A stretch of 43,393 bases of DNA from Negativicutes bacterium (GTDB lineage Bacteria; Bacillota; Negativicutes; JAGPMH01). The DNA is taken from assembly GCA_018052945.1 (NCBI GenBank), contig JAGPMH010000012.1:1-43393 (forward strand). The letters run 5' to 3'. The notes under the pieces were generated by a model. It did no database searches. It was not told the DNA's origin and saw only the letters and a program-made list of their open reading frames with translations. A program made the translations under genes and the position numbers. Positions 23,597 to 32,937 of the stretch are shown piece by piece. Each line of letters starts with the position of its first letter. Within the stretch, counting starts at the first letter, position 1.

Positions 23597-25642
23597 TTGA
23601 TACTTCAAAAAAAGATATTGTCAATATTAGAAAAAGTCACGAAGTTGAAAAAAATTAAAGCTGAAGATATCAAAGATTTTTTTAATTTAATCAGTACTAA
23701 AGCGGCATTATTTACTTTACTTGTATGTTTCATTCCGAGTTTTATTATTGGCAGTTACTTTATTAATCAAAGTATGGAGTTTTTAATGGAGGCGGCCGGT
23801 AATAATAATAAAAAAGTTGCGGAGCTAGTGGCAAATGATATCGGCAGTTATATTATCAATAAGAAAAATTTTATGATGGTATCGGTCGGTAATCAGGCAA
23901 TAAAAAGTATGACATTGCAGACTGCAAAGCCTTATTTGGAAGAACTTAAAACTTATTATGGAAATGATAATGCTTTAAGTATTTCAGATAAACAGGGGCA
24001 GAAAATTTATTCAACACACTCTCAACTAGGTAATAAGCTTAATCTGCAAAAATTAGAAAAACTCTGGCAGTATAATATGATTTTTGATACTGATTTACAC
24101 AAGGATAATATTGGTAACTTCAGTATCAATGGCAGTATTCCAATTTATCGTGATAATAATGAGATGGCCGGTATTTTATCTTTGGATATTCCGTTGCAAA
24201 ATATCAATGTCTTAATAGAACAAGTACTAGCGCAAAATCCTAGTTATGGCATTATGCTTATTAATGGTAACGGTGTTCCTTTGTTCAGCCAGAATAATAC
24301 TGAGGCCGTAAAAAATAAACAAGTTTTAGAATTTGACTTTGTAGCTAAAGCGGTCAAAGAAAAGAATGGTACAATGCAAAGCTTGATAAGAGGAGAAGAA
24401 TATCTTGTTGCTTTTCGGCAAATTGAAAATACTGATTTTATCGTTGTTACAACATATCCTAAGGCGTATGTAACAGCGGTAGCTAATAATATGGCACAGC
24501 AAGGGTTGCTATTTTTGTTAGGGATTATTACTATTACAATGGTGCTGGGAATGATTTTATCAAAAAAAACCTTAGCGCCGTTTGGTTATATGGTAAAAGG
24601 GGTTAAGGCGGTAGCAAACGGTGATTTGGCTTATCGCTTAAAAATTAATAGTAAAGATGAGTTTGGTTTATTAGCGCAAGGTTTTAATAAAATGAATGAA
24701 AATTTACAAGAACTAGTAAGCTCCGTACAGACCTCATCGGTTTTTATTAATAAAACTACGAATATGGCTTTAACTGAAAGCATAACTGCCAGAAATAATA
24801 GTAATAAAGTGGTTGATTTTGCTAAGGTAATGCTTAATAAAATTGAAAATCAAAGTGAAAAAACTTTGATTGCCAAGCATTCTTTAGATGAGCTTAATGA
24901 TATTACGAAAAAAGTAGTAGCAGGGATGGCGACAACATTAACTACAACTAAGCAATGTGTAAATATTTCTAATGAGGGTAAAAACTCTATTAACAATACG
25001 ATTGTGGCAATGAATAATATTAAAGAGCAAGTTTCGCAGACTGTTAGTACGGTTGAAAATTTAGATAACAGTGTTAAGGAAATTAATAAAATCTCAGACA
25101 CTATCAGTATGTTTGCTAATCAGACTAATTTATTGGCGTTAAATGCCAGTATCGAGGCTGTTCGTGCCGGTGAATATGGTCGTGGTTTTGCAGTAGTGGC
25201 GGAAGAAATCCGAACTTTAGCCGAACAGTCAAAAACTGCAACAGCACAAATTGCGAAAATAAGTACTAATGTTATGGTAGCGACGCAACAAGTCATTGTT
25301 CAAATGCAAAGTAGTGGGTTAAAGGTTGCGCAGGGGGCGGAAATTGTAAAAACCACCGATATTGCATTTAATGAAATTAATGCGGCAGTGCTGACAGCGC
25401 AACAACAATCTGACATAATTTTCAATCAAGCGGAAGAACAAATTCAATTATTTGATACAGTGCGTAAGCAAGTTGAATTTATCAATGAACTTGGTTATGA
25501 TAATAGGGAAAGTGCTAATGAAATTGTCCAAATTATTAATAAGCAGAAGAATAATATTGCTGAAATTAACACAGCTAACGAACATTTATTAAATTTAGTT
25601 AAAGAATTTGAGGTATTACTTAATAATTTCAAATTAAATTAA
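23597..25642 (+). CDS. Methyl-accepting chemotaxis protein
   Basis: This 681-residue transmembrane chemoreceptor has TM1 near residues 34-56, an extracytoplasmic sensor of roughly 240 residues that looks like a double Cache domain ([29 protein letters not shown]), TM2 near 300-322, a HAMP domain and the long coiled-coil signalling domain. The hairpin tip reads [35 protein letters not shown], the CheA/CheW contact region. No C-terminal methylation-enzyme pentapeptide is seen. TTG 23597 is the start, after GGAGCTG. Its place right behind pstA suggests co-expression with phosphate uptake and perhaps phosphate-related taxis, but Cache ligands cannot be predicted. Confidence 0.9.
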   Translation: MILQKKILSILEKVTKLKKIKAEDIKDFFNLISTKAALFTLLVCFIPSFIIGSYFINQSMEFLMEAAGNNNKKVAELVANDIGSYIINKKNFMMVSVGNQAIKSMTLQTAKPYLEELKTYYGNDNALSISDKQGQKIYSTHSQLGNKLNLQKLEKLWQYNMIFDTDLHKDNIGNFSINGSIPIYRDNNEMAGILSLDIPLQNINVLIEQVLAQNPSYGIMLINGNGVPLFSQNNTEAVKNKQVLEFDFVAKAVKEKNGTMQSLIRGEEYLVAFRQIENTDFIVVTTYPKAYVTAVANNMAQQGLLFLLGIITITMVLGMILSKKTLAPFGYMVKGVKAVANGDLAYRLKINSKDEFGLLAQGFNKMNENLQELVSSVQTSSVFINKTTNMALTESITARNNSNKVVDFAKVMLNKIENQSEKTLIAKHSLDELNDITKKVVAGMATTLTTTKQCVNISNEGKNSINNTIVAMNNIKEQVSQTVSTVENLDNSVKEINKISDTISMFANQTNLLALNASIEAVRAGEYGRGFAVVAEEIRTLAEQSKTATAQIAKISTNVMVATQQVIVQMQSSGLKVAQGAEIVKTTDIAFNEINAAVLTAQQQSDIIFNQAEEQIQLFDTVRKQVEFINELGYDNRESANEIVQIINKQKNNIAEINTANEHLLNLVKEFEVLLNNFKLN

Positions 25643-25665
25643 AAGAATAATTGCCATCTGAAGAT

Positions 25666-25717
25666 AAACCCAATATAATGTAGTCGTGGAGTTATGACTA
25701 TTTTATATTGGGTTTTT
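25666..25717 (+). terminator. Chemoreceptor gene terminator
   Basis: AAACCCAATATAA (25666-25678) pairs with TTATATTGGGTTT (25703-25715), with a nested TAGTC/GACTA stem, followed by T residues. Confidence 0.88.
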
Positions 25718-25748
25718 GCAAGGTATTTTATCAAGGATGGTGAGTGTA

Positions 25749-26033
25749 ATGGCGAAAGGTAAATTAATAAATATAATATTTTACAGTTTTATCTTTGCGG
25801 CACTGGTTTATTTCGGTTGCATTACTTATCAACATCAAGTTAAATTAAATGATATTGCCACAGAAAAAGAAAAAGTCGGTAAAACCTATTTGCAATTGGA
25901 AGAAGAAAATAAATTATTAGCACAAGAAAAAATAAAACTTGCTGATAATCAATATATTGAAAAAATTGCCAGAGAAGATTTAGGTTTGGTGAAAAAAGGC
26001 GAAACACCAATAATTAAGTCGAGTAATAATTAG
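25749..26033 (+). CDS. FtsB/DivIC-family septum protein
   Basis: This small bitopic protein (94 residues) probably joins the FtsL/DivIB-FtsQ complex at the division septum. It has a short cytoplasmic start, a single membrane segment at about residues 8-25 (IIFYSFIFAALVYFG), then a coiled coil (VGKTYLQLEEENKLLAQEKIKL, cut here) and the conserved YIEKIAREDLGLVKKGE ending typical of the family. I chose ATG 25749 behind AAGGATGGTGAG; a TTG at 25716 inside the preceding terminator is unlikely. The order with S1 protein, tilS, hpt and ftsH is common in Firmicutes. Confidence 0.88.
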   Translation: MAKGKLINIIFYSFIFAALVYFGCITYQHQVKLNDIATEKEKVGKTYLQLEEENKLLAQEKIKLADNQYIEKIAREDLGLVKKGETPIIKSSNN

Positions 26034-26053
26034 GTTGTCAGTGATGGTATTTC

Positions 26054-26083
26054 TTGACACCTTTTATTCTCAAAGGGTATAAT
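26054..26083 (+). promoter_or_regulatory. Consensus sigma-A promoter upstream of the S1 gene
   Basis: TTGACA (26054-26059) and TATAAT (26078-26083) are both perfect, with an 18-bp spacer. It serves the S1-domain gene 44 bp downstream. Confidence 0.85.
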
Positions 26084-26126
26084 TTAGAAGTGTAATGTGA
26101 ACAAATAAGGAGGAAGTTTGATTAGT

Positions 26127-26600
26127 ATGTCCATCGAAGTTGGCAGTGTGGTTGAAGGCGTTGTTACCGGAATTACTAATTTTGGTGCATTTGTCGAGTT
26201 ACCAGAAGGAAAAGTTGGTTTAATTCATATTTCAGAGGTTGCGGATGTTTATGTTCGTGACGTAAAAGATTTCCTAAAAGAACAAGATTCAGTAAAGGTA
26301 AAAGTACTATCTGTTGATGATCGAGGGAAAATTGGCTTGTCGATCAAACAAGCAATGCCGAAAAGCGCACCAACAGTACCGAAACTCGATAATAGACCGG
26401 CAGTCGGAGAAGGAAGCTATCAACAGGCACCAAGAAGAACTGCAGCCAACGATTTTAAGAAACCAAATCGTTTTAATACTCCTTCTTTTGAAGATAAGTT
26501 AAGCAGGTTTTTAAAAGATAGTGATGAAAGATTATCTGACTTGAAGAAAAATACAGATTCAAAACGTGGTGGCCGTGGTGGCGCCCGCTATGCAGATTAA
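26127..26600 (+). CDS. S1 RNA-binding domain protein (YabR-like)
   Basis: This 157-residue protein has one N-terminal S1 OB-fold (about residues 4-72): VGSVVEGVVTGITNFGAFVE, GLIHISEV and VLSVDDRGKIGLSIKQ. The remaining half is low-complexity and basic, rich in Pro, Arg, Lys and Gly (SKRGGRGGARYAD end), typical for RNA-contact tails. The family, called YabR in Bacillus, is thought to act on RNA or ribosomes, but its exact role is not settled. ATG 26127 fits homologous starts; TTG 26118 is closer to the AAGGAGG site (4 nt, too close) and would add three residues. It has its own strong promoter and terminator. Confidence 0.88.
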   Translation: MSIEVGSVVEGVVTGITNFGAFVELPEGKVGLIHISEVADVYVRDVKDFLKEQDSVKVKVLSVDDRGKIGLSIKQAMPKSAPTVPKLDNRPAVGEGSYQQAPRRTAANDFKKPNRFNTPSFEDKLSRFLKDSDERLSDLKKNTDSKRGGRGGARYAD

Positions 26601-26602
26601 TT

Positions 26603-26629
26603 AAAACAGGGTGATACCCTGTTTTTCTT
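26603..26629 (+). terminator. S1 gene terminator
   Basis: AAAACAGGGT (26603-26612) pairs perfectly with ACCCTGTTTT (26616-26625), followed by T and C residues. Confidence 0.88.
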
Positions 26630-26662
26630 TTTAAATTTTTATTTATTTGAAGAGGTGAGGTA

Positions 26663-27421
26663 ATGCAACAAAAACTGACGGAAATTGTTAGAATTGCTAC
26701 CTTGGCTGGAGAAATATTACTAAAAAATGGAGCAGAAACGTTTAGGGTAGAAGATACTATGGAACGAGTAGCAAAAGCTTGTGGTGCTTATCGTGTCGAT
26801 ACTTTTGTAACACCAACGGGGGTGTTTATTTCTATTCGTCAAGAAAATGGTAAAACTCTAACGGGACTGAAAAGAATAAAGAAGCGACGGATTAGTTTAG
26901 ATCGTATAGCCAAAGTTAATGAGGTTTCAAGAGCTTTAGTGGAAGGTCGAGTTGATTATCAAACTGCCTTGGAACAATTACGACAAATCGCCAAAGCAAA
27001 GAATACTTTTTCTTGGCTCACGGCAATTCTTGCTTCGGGAGTGGTTGGCTCTGGTACGGCAGTAATTCAAAACGGCGGAATTGGGGAAGTGCTGGTGGCT
27101 TTTTTGGCGGCAGCGTTAGTTCGTTCAATTGCTCATTTAATTGTCAGATTAAATGGAGTGCCATTTGTCTTTGAATTCTTAGGCGGGGCAACTACTGCTT
27201 TATTAGGAGTTTGGGCGTGTAAATTTTATCCTCAGCTATATTTAGATGCGATTATTGTTGGTGGAATTATGCCGATGGTTCCAGGGGTAGCAATTACTAA
27301 TTCTTTGCGAGATTTGATGGCGGGATTTTTATTGACCGGTGTTGCACGAGGGATGGAAGCGATGGTAACAACAGCAGCGGTAGCGATGGGCGTAATGATT
27401 GTCTTGGCCGGTTTAGGGTGA
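26663..27421 (+). CDS. Threonine/serine exporter, ThrE N-terminal family (DUF1212)
   Basis: This is one half of a split ThrE-type exporter of 252 residues. A cytoplasmic front part (about residues 1-115) contains GEILLKNGAETFRVEDTM and FVTPTGVFISI, the DUF1212 signature. Four to five membrane segments follow, with FEFLGGATTALLG and IIVGGIMPMVPGVAITNSLRDLMAG conserved. The partner half, a DUF3815 protein, begins a few bases downstream, so the two are made together. Fused versions export threonine and serine in Corynebacterium. The substrate of split versions is inferred. A GAGGTGAGG site precedes ATG 26663. Confidence 0.88.
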   Translation: MQQKLTEIVRIATLAGEILLKNGAETFRVEDTMERVAKACGAYRVDTFVTPTGVFISIRQENGKTLTGLKRIKKRRISLDRIAKVNEVSRALVEGRVDYQTALEQLRQIAKAKNTFSWLTAILASGVVGSGTAVIQNGGIGEVLVAFLAAALVRSIAHLIVRLNGVPFVFEFLGGATTALLGVWACKFYPQLYLDAIIVGGIMPMVPGVAITNSLRDLMAGFLLTGVARGMEAMVTTAAVAMGVMIVLAGLG

Positions 27422-27427
27422 GGTGTG

Positions 27428-27892
27428 ATGATGATAGTAAAAATAATAGCTGTATTCTTCCTCTCTACTGCTATTGGAATTATGTATCGTATTCCGCGTA
27501 AATTAGTAGCTTATGCCGGATTAGTTGGAGTAGTAGCTTGGATTGTTAAGGTTATGGTTGAAAGTGGCTTGCATAGTCCAATTTTAGCAACTTTCATTGG
27601 CAGTGTTGCAATTGGTCTTTCAGCAGAAATTTTGGCACGAATATTGAAAAAGCCAGCTTCTATTTTTATTATTCCCGGTTTTATTCCGTTAGTTCCCGGT
27701 GGCAGTGCTTATAATACTATTGTCAAAATGGTGCAAGGTGATTATATTAGCGGTGTTACGATGGGGATGAAAACTATTTTAACTGGAGCTTCGATGGCTT
27801 TTGGAATTTTTATCAGTGCGACGATAGTACGCTTGATTTTAGATTATAAAAATAATAAATATGAAGAAATAAATGCTAATGATGATCATTAA
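27428..27892 (+). CDS. Threonine/serine exporter, ThrE_2 family (DUF3815)
   Basis: This 154-residue membrane protein is the second half of the split ThrE exporter, with four predicted membrane segments and the IFIIPGFIPLVPGGSAYNT motif that mirrors the PMVPG motif of the first half. The start is one of several adjacent codons: GTG 27425, ATG 27428 or ATG 27431; spacing to GGTGAGG favours one of the ATGs. It starts within 10 bp of the first-half stop, which indicates coupling. tilS follows closely. Confidence 0.86.
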   Translation: MMIVKIIAVFFLSTAIGIMYRIPRKLVAYAGLVGVVAWIVKVMVESGLHSPILATFIGSVAIGLSAEILARILKKPASIFIIPGFIPLVPGGSAYNTIVKMVQGDYISGVTMGMKTILTGASMAFGIFISATIVRLILDYKNNKYEEINANDDH

Positions 27893-27906
27893 AGACGGTG
27901 AAAAAG

Positions 27907-29286
27907 ATGTTAGATAAGGTTAAAACTTGGTGTTTAAAACACCACTTAATAGATAATAACGATAAGCTGATTGTAGCCTGCTCCGGAGGGCCGGACTCAT
28001 TGGCAATGTTAAATATATTACAGCAACTGAGCCAAGAATTTAATTTAACCTTGATTGTTGCTCATTTTAATCATAAGCTCAGAGGGCAAGAGTCTGATGA
28101 GGATGAGGCTTTTGTCAAAGCCTTTGCGCAAGCTAATAACCTGACCTTTGCTAGTACTGGCGTTGATGTTAATCAATATTGTCAAAACAATAAACTTTCG
28201 CTAGAAGAAGGCGCTAGAATATTACGTTATCAATATCTTAGAACCTTAGCGCAGCAACATCAGGCTGATAAAATTGCTGTGGGGCATAATAAAGATGATC
28301 AAGCTGAAACGGTTTTACTTAATTTATTAAGGGGGGCCGGAAGTTGTGGAATAGCTGGAATTAGTGCTAAAAGTTGTGATATAATAAGACCGTTATTGTC
28401 TACAACCAGAACTGAAATTGAAAGTTATTGTCAGCAGGAAAAGTTAGTACCGAGAATTGATAAATCTAATTTGGAACCTTGTTATTTGAGAAATAAAATT
28501 CGACTAAAGTTATTACCACAATTATTGCAATATAATAATTCAATCGTTGAGACTTTATGGAAGACGGCTGAAATTATTGGAACGGAAAATGACTATCTTG
28601 CAACAGAAGCGCAAAAAGTTTGGACTGAGGTAATCAGTATAACTGATGAGATTATAGTGGTGAAAAAAGGCTTGTTTAATAATCTGCATAAAGCGCTACA
28701 ACGAGTAATAATTCGCCAAATTATTGAACAAAAACAAGGGCATACTAAGGGTATCAGCTTTGAGCATATTGAAAAAGTAATAAATTATGTTGCTACCACT
28801 AAAAGCGGTGGAATCATAGAATTACCGCAACAGCTCTTAGTGGAAAATAAATACCAAGAGTTTCAATTTTATTTTGCCACTGAAAAACATAAATTACCGC
28901 AAATTATGGCGCAAGAACTGCCAGTTTCGGCAACTACGATCTTACAAGGCTTTTCAGGGATGATAAAAGTAGAAGTGCTTGATAATTATGTAAAGCCTTA
29001 TGATAATCAAGCTATCTTCGATTATGATAAAATAGTATTGCCACTGTATGTCAGAAGTCGTAAGGATGGCGATGTTTTTAAGCCACAAGGGTTTAACGGT
29101 AGAAAGAAATTGAAAAAGTTTTTTATTGATCAGAAAATAGACCAAGACCAAAGAGTTATGATACCATTACTATGTGACAGTACTAATCAAATTTTATGGG
29201 TACTGGGTTATCGACAAAGTTCAATAGCGTCTATTGATGAAACAACCACAAAATATTTATTGTTAACAAAGATTCAGGGAGTGTAA
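27907..29286 (+). CDS. tilS: tRNA(Ile)-lysidine synthase
   Basis: TilS converts the wobble C34 of tRNA-Ile(CAU) to lysidine using ATP and lysine, so that it reads AUA. The N-terminal PP-loop ATPase shows VACSGGPDSLAML, AHFNHKLRG and GHNKDDQAETVLLNLLRGAG. The C-terminal TilS domain has RSRKDGDVFKPQGFNGRKKLKKFFIDQKI, cut here. The protein has 459 residues, a normal length. ATG 27907 matches usual starts (MLDKVKTW); GTG 27898 is an in-frame alternative. The neighbours hpt and ftsH form the classic Firmicute tilS-hpt-ftsH order. Confidence 0.94.
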   Translation: MLDKVKTWCLKHHLIDNNDKLIVACSGGPDSLAMLNILQQLSQEFNLTLIVAHFNHKLRGQESDEDEAFVKAFAQANNLTFASTGVDVNQYCQNNKLSLEEGARILRYQYLRTLAQQHQADKIAVGHNKDDQAETVLLNLLRGAGSCGIAGISAKSCDIIRPLLSTTRTEIESYCQQEKLVPRIDKSNLEPCYLRNKIRLKLLPQLLQYNNSIVETLWKTAEIIGTENDYLATEAQKVWTEVISITDEIIVVKKGLFNNLHKALQRVIIRQIIEQKQGHTKGISFEHIEKVINYVATTKSGGIIELPQQLLVENKYQEFQFYFATEKHKLPQIMAQELPVSATTILQGFSGMIKVEVLDNYVKPYDNQAIFDYDKIVLPLYVRSRKDGDVFKPQGFNGRKKLKKFFIDQKIDQDQRVMIPLLCDSTNQILWVLGYRQSSIASIDETTTKYLLLTKIQGV

Positions 29287-29290
29287 AAAA

Positions 29291-29827
29291 ATGATTAACG
29301 ATGTAGAAAAAGTATTATTAAGTGAAGAGCAATTATCACAAAAAATTGCCGAGTTGGGAGAAGAAATCAGCAAGGATTATCAGGGGAAAGAGATTGTTGC
29401 GATCTGTGTGTTAAAGGGCGCAATTTTATTTATGGCTGATTTGGCTAGGGCTGTGAAAGTTCCAATGGCACTTGATTTTATGGCAGTATCAAGCTATGGC
29501 AATGGTACTAGCACTAGTGGCACCGTGAGAATTTTAAAAGATTTAGATAATAGTATTGAAGGAAAACATGTCTTAGTAGTAGAAGATATTATTGATTCCG
29601 GAGTAACTTTAAAGTATTTATTGAAAAATTTAAAATCACGCAAACCGGCAAGTATTAAGCTTTGTACACTACTAAATAAGCCGGAACGTCGTCGCGTGGA
29701 AGTTGATATTGATTATTGTGGTTTTACGGTACCGGATTATTTCTTGGTGGGTTATGGACTTGATTACGCTGAAAAATATCGTAATTTACCGTTTATCGGT
29801 ATTTTAAAACCTGCGATATATGAATAA
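29291..29827 (+). CDS. hpt: Hypoxanthine phosphoribosyltransferase
   Basis: This purine-salvage enzyme transfers phosphoribose from PRPP to hypoxanthine (and often guanine). The PRPP-binding loop is VLVVEDIIDSGVTL, and AVSSYGNGTSTSG forms the flexible loop near residues 65-80. At 178 residues it is full length. It begins 4 bp after the tilS stop, so it is translationally linked to tilS. In some Firmicutes Hpt and TilS bind each other and act on ftsH expression; whether that happens here is unknown. Confidence 0.95.
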   Translation: MINDVEKVLLSEEQLSQKIAELGEEISKDYQGKEIVAICVLKGAILFMADLARAVKVPMALDFMAVSSYGNGTSTSGTVRILKDLDNSIEGKHVLVVEDIIDSGVTLKYLLKNLKSRKPASIKLCTLLNKPERRRVEVDIDYCGFTVPDYFLVGYGLDYAEKYRNLPFIGILKPAIYE

Positions 29828-29837
29828 TAGTTATTAA

Positions 29838-29866
29838 TTGTTTTAAAAAGACTTTAATGATATAAT
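29838..29866 (+). promoter_or_regulatory. Promoter of ftsH
   Basis: TTGTTT (29838-29843) and TATAAT (29861-29866) are 17 bp apart, with TGA just before the -10 giving an extended -10. The ftsH start lies 36 bp downstream. Confidence 0.75.
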
Positions 29867-29902
29867 ATAAGAGGTTTATTTTAAACAGAAGGAGGTAATT
29901 AA

Positions 29903-31780
29903 TTGAATAAATTTGTCAAAAATATAGGCTTTTATTTACTGATAATATTAATTGCTATTTCAGCAATTGATTATTTTTCAAGCCGTGTTGCTGTGAAACC
30001 TGAAATAAATTATAGTGAACTTTTAAGACAAGTTCAGGAGCAAAATGTTAAAGGTGTAACCATTGTGGAAAACAGTATCAAAGGTCAATTGGCTGATGGT
30101 ACGGAGTTTACAACCGTAGCACCAAATGATCCTAACTTAATTAATACTCTTCGTGATAAGGGTGTAGAAATTAAAGCGGAATTACCACCGCAACCACCAT
30201 GGTGGACAGGAATTTTTTCCTCGTTATTACCGATGTTATTGTTAATTGGGGTATGGTTTTTTATCATGCAACAAACCCAAGGTGGCGGTAACAAAGTGAT
30301 GTCCTTTGGTAAAAGTCGGGCGAAGCTTAATAGCGAAGAAAATTTAAAAGTAACTTTTAAAGATGTTGCTGGTGCTGATGAAGCGAAGCAAGAGTTAGAA
30401 GAAGTTGTAGAATTTTTAAAATATCCGAAGAAGTTTAACGATTTAGGTGCTAGAATTCCCAAAGGGGTATTACTGGTTGGCCCGCCGGGAACAGGAAAGA
30501 CGTTACTGGCTAAAGCTGTTGCCGGTGAATCTGGGGTACCATTTTTCAGTATCAGCGGTTCAGACTTTGTAGAGATGTTTGTCGGCGTTGGTGCTTCTAG
30601 GGTTAGAGATTTGTTTGAGCAAGCGAAAAAAAGTGCGCCGTGTATTGTTTTTATTGATGAGATTGATGCGGTTGGACGTCAACGTGGTGCCGGCTTAGGC
30701 GGGGGACATGATGAGCGTGAACAAACTTTAAATCAATTATTAGTCGAAATGGATGGGTTTGCGGCTAATGAAGGCATCATTATTATTGCAGCAACTAATC
30801 GACCGGACATTTTGGATCCGGCATTATTAAGACCGGGTCGTTTTGATCGACAAATTGTGGTGGATCGTCCTGATGTAAAAGGGCGCGAAGAAATTTTAAA
30901 AGTCCATACTAAAGGAAAACCGATTGGCGATACTGTTAATTTAGCTGTTTTAGCGAGAAGAACACCGGGCTTTACCGGCGCTGATTTGAGTAATTTAGTA
31001 AATGAAGCGGCGTTGTTAACAGCACGACGTGATAAGAAAAAAATTGAAATGACCGAGATGGAAGAATCCATTGAACGAGTTGTGGCTGGACCGGAGCGTA
31101 AGAGTAAAGTTATCAGTGATAAAGAAAAACGCCTGACTGCTTATCATGAGGCTGGTCATACTTTAATCGGCATGATGTTAAAGCATACTGATCCGGTACA
31201 CAAAGTTTCCATTATACCGCGTGGACGTGCCGGTGGTTATACCTTGATGTTGCCGAAAGAAGATCGCTACTATGCAACGCGAAGCGAGCTTTTAGATCAA
31301 TTAAAGACATTTTTAGGCGGCCGAGTGGCGGAAGAAGTTGTTTTAAATGAAATCAGCACCGGTGCGCAAAATGATTTGGAGCGAGCTAGTAGCTTGATTC
31401 GTAAAATGATTACAGAATATGGGATGAGTGATGTGTTAGGGCCGATTACTTTTGGACGCAAGCAAGATCATCAAGTGTTCTTGGGACGTGATATTTCAAG
31501 AGATCGAAACTACAGTGAAGAAGTTGCTCATGCTATTGATAAAGAAGTTAAAAAGTATATGGAAGAAGCTTATGTGGAGTGTCGTAAAATGTTAAATGAA
31601 AACATTGATAAGTTACACTTGATTGCTAATGCGTTGATTGAGCGCGAAACTTTAGAAGCTTCGGAATTAGAACAATTAATGAAAACAGGCTCTTTAGATG
31701 ATAATGCTAAGGGTGCTAGTGAAAATGGTGAAAATTTGGTACTAAATATTACTAGCAATATTGGTTCAGACAATAATTAA
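29903..31780 (+). CDS. ftsH: ATP-dependent zinc metalloprotease FtsH
   Basis: FtsH is a membrane-anchored AAA+ protease that removes damaged membrane proteins and short-lived regulators. The 625 residues show TM1 at about 5-24, an outward domain, TM2 at about 103-122, Walker A GPPGTGKT near 193, Walker [14 protein letters not shown], the second region of homology with arginine fingers (RPGRFDRQI), and the zinc site HEAGH at 415-419. TTG 29903 is the start, seven bases after GGAGG; the context [13 protein letters not shown] is typical. It follows tilS-hpt and has its own promoter. A polar, disordered C-terminal tail of about 20 residues is normal. Confidence 0.97.
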   Translation: MNKFVKNIGFYLLIILIAISAIDYFSSRVAVKPEINYSELLRQVQEQNVKGVTIVENSIKGQLADGTEFTTVAPNDPNLINTLRDKGVEIKAELPPQPPWWTGIFSSLLPMLLLIGVWFFIMQQTQGGGNKVMSFGKSRAKLNSEENLKVTFKDVAGADEAKQELEEVVEFLKYPKKFNDLGARIPKGVLLVGPPGTGKTLLAKAVAGESGVPFFSISGSDFVEMFVGVGASRVRDLFEQAKKSAPCIVFIDEIDAVGRQRGAGLGGGHDEREQTLNQLLVEMDGFAANEGIIIIAATNRPDILDPALLRPGRFDRQIVVDRPDVKGREEILKVHTKGKPIGDTVNLAVLARRTPGFTGADLSNLVNEAALLTARRDKKKIEMTEMEESIERVVAGPERKSKVISDKEKRLTAYHEAGHTLIGMMLKHTDPVHKVSIIPRGRAGGYTLMLPKEDRYYATRSELLDQLKTFLGGRVAEEVVLNEISTGAQNDLERASSLIRKMITEYGMSDVLGPITFGRKQDHQVFLGRDISRDRNYSEEVAHAIDKEVKKYMEEAYVECRKMLNENIDKLHLIANALIERETLEASELEQLMKTGSLDDNAKGASENGENLVLNITSNIGSDNN

Positions 31781-31802
31781 ATAATATTAATTAGTAAAAC
31801 TT

Positions 31803-31866
31803 AACAGCAGATGATGTCTAAGGTGAATAATATGAAAATATTTTCACCAAGATATTATCTGCTGTT
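31803..31866. repeat. Long imperfect hairpin between ftsH and the asparaginase gene
   Basis: The left arm from 31803 (AACAGCAGAT...) and the right arm ending at 31866 (...ATCTGCTGTT) pair over about 24 bp with two G-U pairs and one small bulge, and the pairing continues inward through GGTGAA/TTCACC. No T run follows, so it is not a classic terminator. It ends 26 bp before the asparaginase start. Confidence 0.7.
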
Positions 31867-31891
31867 CATTAATGTAGTAAGGGTGGTTTAT

Positions 31892-32887
31892 ATGGCGGAA
31901 ATTTTATTAAATTATACGAGAGCAGGCAAGGTGGAGAGTGTTCACTATGGAGATTTTGTAGTAGTTGATGTTAATGGTAAAATTATTGATTCAGTAGGAG
32001 AACCACACAAAAAAATGTTTTGGCGTTCAGCGGCGAAACCATTTCAAGCCTTACCGTTTGTGAAAGAAGGCGGGGTAGAACGTTTTAATATTACGCAAGA
32101 AGAATTGGCGTTGATGACTTCTTCACACAGTGGGGAGGAGTTTCATGTTAAATTGGTTAATGAGTTATTAGAGAAGGTTGATCTTGATGTTAGTGCCCTT
32201 GATTGTGGTCCGGCGACCCCAATGAGTAGTAAAGCAGCAAAAGCATTGACAGCTCAAGGCTTAAGACCAGAAGCGGTTCATAATGCTTGCTCCGGTAAAC
32301 ATTCTGGAATGCTAGCATTAGCTCAAGCGATGATGGTTGAGGTTGAAGGTTATACCAAGCCTGATCATAAAGTTCAGCAAAAGATGATTGAAGCGGTAGC
32401 AAAAAGTACTAACCTAGCGGTAAATGAAGTTGAAATCGGCATTGATGGTTGTGGGGTTCCGGTTTTTTATTTGCCGTTATATAATATGTCATTAGCTTAT
32501 GCCAGACTGGCTCAGCCAGAAGCAGGTCAGTGGGGTGAAGATGAACAGGATATTAAAACTATTCGTGATGCGATGATTGCACATCCGTTAATTGTTTCTG
32601 GAACCGGTAGAATTGATTCCTTGGTAACGCAAATTACTAAGGGGCGTATTATTGCCAAAATTGGTGCGGAAGCGGTATATTGCTTAGCTGCGGTAGACAA
32701 AGGCTGGGGAATAACTTTTAAAATTCAAGACGGCTCTTTTAGAGCAATTAATCAAGTTGTTATCGGAATTTTAAAACGGTTGAATTTGTTAACGGCTGAA
32801 GAATATGCACAGTTAGTAGAAAAGTTTCCACCGATTTTAAAAAATCATCGTGGAGATGTTATCGGCACAATTGAAGTAGGTTTCTAA
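31892..32887 (+). CDS. Asparaginase, type II family (PF06089-like)
   Basis: This 331-residue protein belongs to the asparaginase family seen in Rhizobium AnsA-like enzymes, unrelated to the E. coli type. Conserved segments are FWRSAAKPFQALPFV, MTSSHSGEEFHV, CSGKHSGMLALAQ and IDGCGVPVFYLPLYN. It would release ammonia from asparagine; activity of this family is only partly studied. I chose ATG 31892 because AAGGGTGG is at the right distance and the MAEILLNYTRAGKVES start matches the family. Upstream extension would run through the long hairpin. It may be read from the ftsH transcript. A strong terminator follows. Confidence 0.85.
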   Translation: MAEILLNYTRAGKVESVHYGDFVVVDVNGKIIDSVGEPHKKMFWRSAAKPFQALPFVKEGGVERFNITQEELALMTSSHSGEEFHVKLVNELLEKVDLDVSALDCGPATPMSSKAAKALTAQGLRPEAVHNACSGKHSGMLALAQAMMVEVEGYTKPDHKVQQKMIEAVAKSTNLAVNEVEIGIDGCGVPVFYLPLYNMSLAYARLAQPEAGQWGEDEQDIKTIRDAMIAHPLIVSGTGRIDSLVTQITKGRIIAKIGAEAVYCLAAVDKGWGITFKIQDGSFRAINQVVIGILKRLNLLTAEEYAQLVEKFPPILKNHRGDVIGTIEVGF

Positions 32888-32889
32888 AT

Positions 32890-32929
32890 AAAATGACCAA
32901 CCGGCGCTTATGCCGGTTGGTCATTTTTA
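32890..32929. terminator. Bidirectional terminator
   Basis: AAAATGACCAACCGGC (32890-32905) pairs perfectly with GCCGGTTGGTCATTTT (32912-32927), with A and T tracts. It separates the convergent asparaginase and repeat-protein genes. Confidence 0.93.
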
Positions 32930-32937
32930 TCATATTA

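Noticed and set aside
25716-25748. TTG 25716 as the start of the FtsB/DivIC gene
   Set aside because: It lies in the terminator tail of the chemoreceptor gene and lacks a ribosome-binding site; ATG 25749 has a good one.
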